From: an uncultured Flavobacteriales bacterium
GTDB taxonomy: Bacteria > Bacteroidota > Bacteroidia > Flavobacteriales_D > Sanyastnellaceae
Direction: 5' to 3'
Assembly: GCA_938092195.1 (NCBI GenBank)
Contig: CALKHD010000066.1
Span: 1 to 7,287, forward strand
DNA: 7,287 nt
The notes under the pieces are model-generated. The model made no database searches. It was not told the DNA's origin and saw only the letters and a program-made list of their open reading frames with translations. The stretch's first letter is position 1, and each line of letters begins with the position of its first letter. Below, piece after piece: positions 6,001-7,287 of the stretch. Both the position numbers and the translations under genes were made by a program.

Positions 6001-7287
6001 CTATACCATGACGTTCACGGCGACGGATCCGAGTGGCAACCTTAGTTCAACGAGCGCGACATTCACCATTTCTGATACTGAACCACCGGTTATTGCAACA
6101 GACGCCATCAATGTGACAGTAGAGTGTGATGGAAACGGCAATACGGAAGCCTTGGCCAGTTGGGTCGAAGCCAATGGAGGTGCTGGAGCGGCTACAGATG
6201 CCTGCGGTGATGTGACATGGAGCAACAACTTTGGCGGATTCGGTGCAAGCTGCACTGGAAGCAGTGCAGTGGAGGTCACCTTCTATGCAACCGATGACTG
6301 CGGCAATGTTGCTTCCACATCGAGCATCTTCACCATTGAAGACACCACAGCGCCCTCACTCACAGCTGCAGCTGCCGATACCACGGTGGAGTGCGACGGT
6401 TCAGGGAACCTGAGCGATTTGCAGACATGGTTGGCCAATCATGGTGGTGCAACAGTCGACGAGCTTTGTGGTCGAATCACTTGGGCCATGGACACGCTGT
6501 CATTGAATCCAGGTTGTGCCTCTTCAGGAAGCCAAACCATCAACTTCACGGCAAGCGATGATTGCGGAAACTCCGTTTCTTCGAGTGCCATCTTCAACAT
6601 CATTGACAACACTCAGCCGAATGCGTTGGCCAATGATTTCACAGTCTACTTGGATGCCAATGGTGTCGCTTCTATTGAAGTCGCTGACATTGACAACGGC
6701 TCAAATGATGATTGTGGTGACGTAACAATGGCATTGGATGTGACTTCATTCGATTGCGATGATGTCGGTCCCAACCCTGTGATCCTGACCGTTTGGGATG
6801 CGTGTATGAATGTGGACTCTGCGACGGTGACGGTCAATGTGACTGCCATTGACAGCCTGGCTCCAACGGTGGAGAACATGCCAGCCGATACAACGGTGAC
6901 CGCAGACGACAGCAAGTGTTCTGCAGTTGTGAATTTTGTCATGCCGACTGCCGCTGACAATTGCGATGGAGGTTCATTGACCGCCTCACACAACCCAGGT
7001 GATGAGTTCCCGGTAGGAACCACAACGGTGACCTTCACAGTGGTGGACGCCAGCCAAAACACGGACTCAACCACCTTTGACATCACCGTTACGGATGACG
7101 AGCTGCCTTCATTTGATCAGGTTCCAGCCAACATTTCAGTGAACAGCGATTCCGGAGTGTGCACAGCCGCTCCATCCTGGACGGGGCCCTTCATCACTGA
7201 CAATTGCGGCATTGACACCATCATCTCGACCCACGAGAGTGGAGATGTGTTCTCACTGGGACCCACAACTGTAACGTATACGGCCAC
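1..7287 (+). CDS. Giant HYR-repeat surface/secreted protein, internal fragment (both ends missing)
   Basis: One reading frame starting at base 2 stays open for 2,428 codons to the window end (bases 7286-7287 begin the next codon). The product is a chain of about 27 beta-sandwich-like units of 76-99 residues, recognisable as HYR (hyalin repeat) and HYR-like domains: Cys near the start, T-W-T strand, D-N-C, then V-T-Y-T-A-x-D-x-x-G-N and a last strand ending in Asp before a Pro. By hand count the fragment has only about 13 Lys and 12 Arg, with abundant Asp and Thr, so it is very acidic. In Bacteroidota such proteins are usually exported and act in adhesion, gliding or matrix formation, often through the type IX secretion system; no sorting domain is visible here, so that route is inference. 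HYR units are generally considered adhesive Ig-like folds. No start, signal peptide, membrane segment or catalytic motif is in the window. The open frame, in-register periodicity and codon-position pattern make the coding call very secure; the function is known only as a class. Confidence 0.96.
2..46 (+). repeat. C-terminal tail of a repeat unit that begins upstream
   Basis: The first 15 residues end in P-P-D-T-D-G, followed by P-I-I-T. This matches the last strand and junction of the class B/C/D units (for example D-T-T-A-P). It shows that the repeat array continues upstream of the window and that the gene does not begin here. Confidence 0.7.
47..571 (+). repeat. Two class B repeat units (units 1 and 2)
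   Basis: Unit 1 (47-343, 99 aa) and unit 2 (344-571, 76 aa) share the class B plan: D-[VT]-T-[LV]-x-[GD]-C start, a mid-unit Cys after Asp, a late I-T-R-T-[FW] strand, D-C or D-D-C-G-N, and a last strand Q-x-I-T-V. Unit 1 is the longest class B unit in the window, with an extended middle (Y-C-A-E-A-D-D region) and E-D-C-Y-E-N in place of D-x-C-G-N. Unit 2 is short: it lacks about 15 residues between the mid-unit strand and R-T-W that units 17 and 20 have. Unit 2 leads straight into the first HYR run. The relation to HYR domains is by overall plan; I do not know a formal family name for class B. Confidence 0.8.
572..2023 (+). repeat. First HYR array: six tandem HYR units (units 3-8)
   Basis: Units lie at 572-814, 815-1057, 1058-1300, 1301-1543 (243 bases, 81 aa each), then 1544-1783 and 1784-2023 (240 bases, 80 aa each). 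Each has the hyalin-repeat plan: P-x-I-x-x-x-P-x-D-I, a Cys, V-x-W-x-x-P, D-N-C or E-N-C, G-[DSE]-x-F, T-x-V-[TS]-[YF], D-x-x-G-N and F-x-[IV]-T-x-x-D. The two Cys, about 17 residues apart, are a plausible disulfide. Unit 3 carries a third Cys (D-S-C-G-N). Unit 7 has G-G instead of G-N. Units 7 and 8 resemble each other most among neighbours (C-x-Q-T-L-T-x-S-H-N-P-G). Only three Lys/Arg occur in these 484 residues. The fold is probably an Ig-like beta sandwich, giving a rod-like stretch; no enzymatic residues are visible. Confidence 0.92.
2024..2836 (+). repeat. Class C repeat unit 9, interrupted by an inserted domain
   Basis: The N-terminal half (2024-2173) has the class C pattern: S-E-C, then A-W-L-A-N-N-G-G-A-T-A-T-D-N-C and L-A-W-S-N-N-Y. 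The C-terminal half (2741-2836) resumes with G-G-T-G-S-V-T-V-T-F-T-A-T-D-E-A-G-N and ends in D-T-T-P. The halves together are about 82 residues, close to the 86-94 residues of uninterrupted class C units. In unit 23 the same two strands (W-S-N-N-F and V-E-V-T-F-Y-A-T-D) are separated by only a short loop, which marks the site where the extra domain sits. Unit 9 separates the first HYR array from class D unit 10. Confidence 0.82.
2174..2740 (+). other. Inserted ~189-residue non-repeat domain with Q-G-G-W-G motif (residues 725-913 of the fragment)
   Basis: This segment, in frame within the giant CDS, does not resemble any repeat class. It opens with V-G-D-F-N-T-H and Q-Q-G-G-W-G-S-P-S-G-G (residues 737-747), has F-D-A-I-F-P-S-G-V-T-V-G-C, then I-V-F-T-S-A-D-A-I-D-T-Y-L-P. 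A probably helical stretch follows: L-V-S-Q-I-L-T-A-K-L-N-A-Q-F, S-S-S-D-L-L-L-G-D-L-V, S-A-N-D-I-I-A-V-A-D-S-I-V-G-D, and Y-T-L-N-D-I-R-A-V-L-N-D-F-N-R-N-Y. It has seven Cys (residues 726, 768, 788, 812, 873, 908, 913). From memory, a T-Q-G-G-W-G...H-x-N-F...L-L-G-x-L-V-x-x-S-G...L-N-x-x-N-x-N-[FY]-D domain recurs in bacterial surface proteins, often at the C-terminal side of exported proteins; I cannot verify a family name or function. Boundaries are uncertain by roughly ten residues each side. No catalytic motif is recognisable. Confidence 0.75.
2837..3079 (+). repeat. Class D repeat unit 10
   Basis: This 81-residue unit starts with Y-T-L-A-L-D-S-T-G-A-A-T-L, has T-A-D-A-C-G, then F-D-C-T and V-T-V-T-L-T-A-L-D-D-C-G-N, ending V-T-D-T-I-A before the next Pro. 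Three Cys are in the class D positions shared with units 21 and 25 (after Asp mid-unit, in F-D-C or F-N-C, and in D-x-C-x-N). It joins the interrupted class C unit to the second HYR run. Confidence 0.8.
3080..4042 (+). repeat. Second HYR array: four regular HYR units (units 11-14)
   Basis: Units lie at 3080-3322 (81 aa), 3323-3562, 3563-3802 and 3803-4042 (80 aa each). Units 11, 12 and 14 form a distinct HYR subtype: T-W-T-D-P, D-N-C-[AP]-G-[ED], S-H or T-H, and D-G-S-L-N, D-A-S-L-N or D-G-A-S-N in place of the usual D-x-x-G-N. Unit 13 is of the other subtype (D-N-C-D-I-Q-S-L, V-T-Y-T-A-L-D-V-N-G-N-D) and is closest to unit 6 in the first array. Each unit has two Cys at the usual spacing. Basic residues are almost absent: one Lys in the whole 3080-4291 block. 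Confidence 0.92.
4043..4291 (+). repeat. HYR unit 15, longer and with an extra cysteine
   Basis: This 83-residue unit closes the second HYR array. It has the standard L-C-T-Q-V-V-T-W-T-P-P and T-D-N-C-A-L, but adds a third Cys in T-M-T-C-T-H and a small expansion in the G-S-S-F-S-G-A-G-S-A-Q-T-T-I-T-Y region. It ends F-V-V-D-A-E-A and hands over to class C unit 16. The D-N-C-A-L and N-T-A-T-x-S-F stretches resemble unit 3, the first HYR unit of the first array. Confidence 0.88.
4292..4561 (+). repeat. Class C repeat unit 16
   Basis: The 90-residue unit shows T-V-E-C, then F-S-A-W-R-A-N-H-G-G-A-T-A-T-D-N-C, L-T-W-T-D-D-Y and E-V-T-F-T-V-T-D, ending I-E-D-T-T-A. It keeps three class C cysteines (V-E-C, D-N-C, W-I-C-G) but has D-A-K-L-N where the fourth (D-x-C-G-N) normally lies. 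It opens the mixed B/C/D region after the second HYR array. Confidence 0.82.
4562..4801 (+). repeat. Class B repeat unit 17
   Basis: The 80-residue unit has L-P-G-D-T-T-V-N-C-E-S-V-P, T-A-Q-D-V-C, G-T-C-P-H-E-Y-T-I-N-R-T-W, V-D-D-C-G-N and H-T-Q-V-I-T-V-Q-D-T-A-A. It has four Cys. Its start resembles that of unit 2 (L-P-G-D-T-T-V-D-C-A-S-V-P), but it keeps the C-P-x-x-Y segment that unit 2 lacks. Confidence 0.82.
4802..5323 (+). repeat. Class C repeat units 18 and 19
   Basis: Unit 18 (4802-5059, 86 aa) is the more diverged: I-I-P-C-D-G-T-D instead of V-E-C-D-G-x-G-N, F-A-S-W-R-A-A-Y-G-G-A, and an unusual last strand V-W-K-M-E-D-V-T-A. Unit 19 (5060-5323, 88 aa) is closer to consensus with T-V-E-C-D-G-A-G-N, A-W-L-S-A-N-A-G-A-T-A-T-E-E-C, L-K-W-S-N-D-F and D-S-C-Q-N. 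Both have the full set of four Cys. Confidence 0.82.
5324..5563 (+). repeat. Class B repeat unit 20
   Basis: The 80-residue unit begins P-S-F-V-E-A-L-P-A-D, nearly the same as unit 2 (P-A-F-V-E-A-L-P-G-D), then F-E-C-D-A-V-P, T-A-T-D-I-C, I-C-P-D-T-Y-R-L-M-R-T-W, D-S-C-G-N and T-S-H-T-Q-K-L-I-I-E-D-T-T-A. Three of the window's 12 Arg fall in this unit (Q-Q-R, Y-R, M-R), making it the most Arg-rich unit. Confidence 0.82.
5564..5803 (+). repeat. Class D repeat unit 21
   Basis: The 80-residue unit shows T-I-Y-L-D-N-S-G-S-A-T-L, D-N-G-S-S-D-N-C, M-F-N-C-G-D-L-G-A-N-P-V-I-L-T-A-S-D-S-C-L-N and V-T-V-V-D-T-I-S. The G-x-N-P-V-I-L-T stretch is shared with unit 25. D-N-G-S-[SN]-D-[ND]-C is a class D signature also in unit 25; unit 10 has D-T-G-T-A-D-A-C there. 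Confidence 0.82.
5804..6616 (+). repeat. Three tandem class C repeat units (units 22-24)
   Basis: Unit 22 (5804-6085, 94 aa) has a longer N-terminal strand (E-D-E-V-G-N-L-T-L) before D-T-T-V-E-C-D-G, then W-I-A-N-H-G-G-A, and D-P-S-G-N without the fourth Cys. Unit 23 (6086-6352, 89 aa) has V-E-C-D-G-N-G-N, W-V-E-A-N-G-G-A-G-A, V-T-W-S-N-N-F and D-D-C-G-N. Unit 24 (6353-6616, 88 aa) has V-E-C-D-G-S-G-N, W-L-A-N-H-G-G-A, E-L-C and D-D-C-G-N. This is the longest class C run in the window. Junctions are D-T-E-P-P, D-T-T-A-P and D-N-T-Q-P. Confidence 0.83.
6617..6862 (+). repeat. Class D repeat unit 25
   Basis: The 82-residue unit has F-T-V-Y-L-D-A-N-G-V-A-S-I, D-I-D-N-G-S-N-D-D-C, S-F-D-C-D-D-V-G-P-N-P-V-I-L-T-V-W-D-A-C-M-N, and ends A-I-D-S-L-A. 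Like unit 10, it follows a class C unit and precedes HYR units. Confidence 0.82.
6863..7287 (+). repeat. Third HYR array: unit 26 and partial unit 27, running off the window
   Basis: Unit 26 (6863-7105, 81 aa) shows N-M-P-A-D-T-T-V, K-C-S-A-V-V-N-F, A-A-D-N-C, L-T-A-S-H-N-P-G-D-E-F-P-V-G and D-A-S-Q-N-T-D-S. Its V-N-F-V-M-P lacks the Trp of the usual T-W-T-x-P. Unit 27 (from 7106) has V-C-T-A-A-P-S-W-T-G-P, T-D-N-C-G and G-P-T-T-V-T-Y-T-A-T before the window ends, so it is truncated only by the window edge. Confidence 0.88.

Noticed and set aside
6516..6725. 69-codon + strand open frame in another phase
   Set aside because: Out-of-phase shadow over the well-conserved unit 24-25 junction; no ribosome binding site or independent protein character.
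6646..7086. 146-codon open frame on the - strand
   Set aside because: Antisense shadow of units 25 and 26. Similar low-complexity Ser/Val/Thr antisense frames recur at the same phase in other units (1888-2163, 5593-5850, 6001-6279), as expected from a repeated sense sequence.
1..7287. SprB-type, cadherin or RTX repeats
   Set aside because: There are no C-N-G-x-x-x-G-S-I SprB motifs, no cadherin D-x-N-D-N-x-P pattern running through the units, and no G-G-x-G-x-D nonapeptide arrays. The Cys, W-T and D-x-x-G-N pattern fits HYR-like units.
1..7287. Animal hyalin gene
   Set aside because: HYR domains were named from animal hyalin, but there are no introns in 7.3 kb, and the class B, C and D units with D-T-T-V-E-C-D-G starts are typical of Bacteroidota surface proteins. 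A eukaryotic source is not strictly excluded from this fragment alone.
1..7287. Promoters, terminators, tRNA/rRNA or riboswitches
   Set aside because: The whole window is coding on one strand; chance matches to such signals inside the repeats have no support.

Overview
The whole window is the interior of one very large gene on the + strand. Reading from base 2, I translated all 2,428 complete codons and found no stop codon and no frame change, so the gene enters before base 1 and leaves after base 7287. Neither end is present: there is no start codon, ribosome binding site, signal peptide, anchor or sorting domain, stop codon or terminator. The protein is a secreted or cell-surface repeat protein built from HYR (hyalin-repeat) and related beta-sandwich units. 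The style of the units (D-T-T-V-E-C-D-G-x-G-N starts, D-x-C-G-N motifs, D-T-T-A-P junctions) is that of giant surface or secreted proteins of Bacteroidota, often marine. The moderate GC content, intron-free coding and near absence of lysine and arginine fit an extracellular bacterial protein. Family-level taxonomy is inference; nothing here fixes the genus.

Layout: I divide the protein into 27 units, cut at the conserved proline after the terminal Asp-containing strand, in four sequence classes. H is the classic HYR unit (80-83 aa, usually two Cys). B is a unit with a late R-T-[WF] motif and a T-Q-x-[IL]-x-[IV] last strand (76-99 aa). C is a unit with a V-E-C start and a W-[LIVR]-x-x-x-[GA]-G-A motif (86-94 aa). 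D is a unit with an L-D-x-x-G start and a short D-C or N-C strand (80-82 aa). The order is: B B (47-571), six H (572-2023), one C split by a 189-residue inserted domain (2024-2836), D (2837-3079), five H (3080-4291), C (4292-4561), B (4562-4801), C C (4802-5323), B (5324-5563), D (5564-5803), C C C (5804-6616), D (6617-6862), and H H continuing out of the window (6863-7287).

The most notable feature is the foreign domain at about 2174-2740. It sits between the Trp strand and the last strand of an otherwise normal class C unit, and it is non-repetitive and partly helical in appearance. The likely role of the protein as a whole is an extended stalk or adhesin on the cell surface, with the inserted domain protruding from it. 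The window contains no second gene, RNA gene, mobile element, CRISPR array or multi-gene system, and I claim none.
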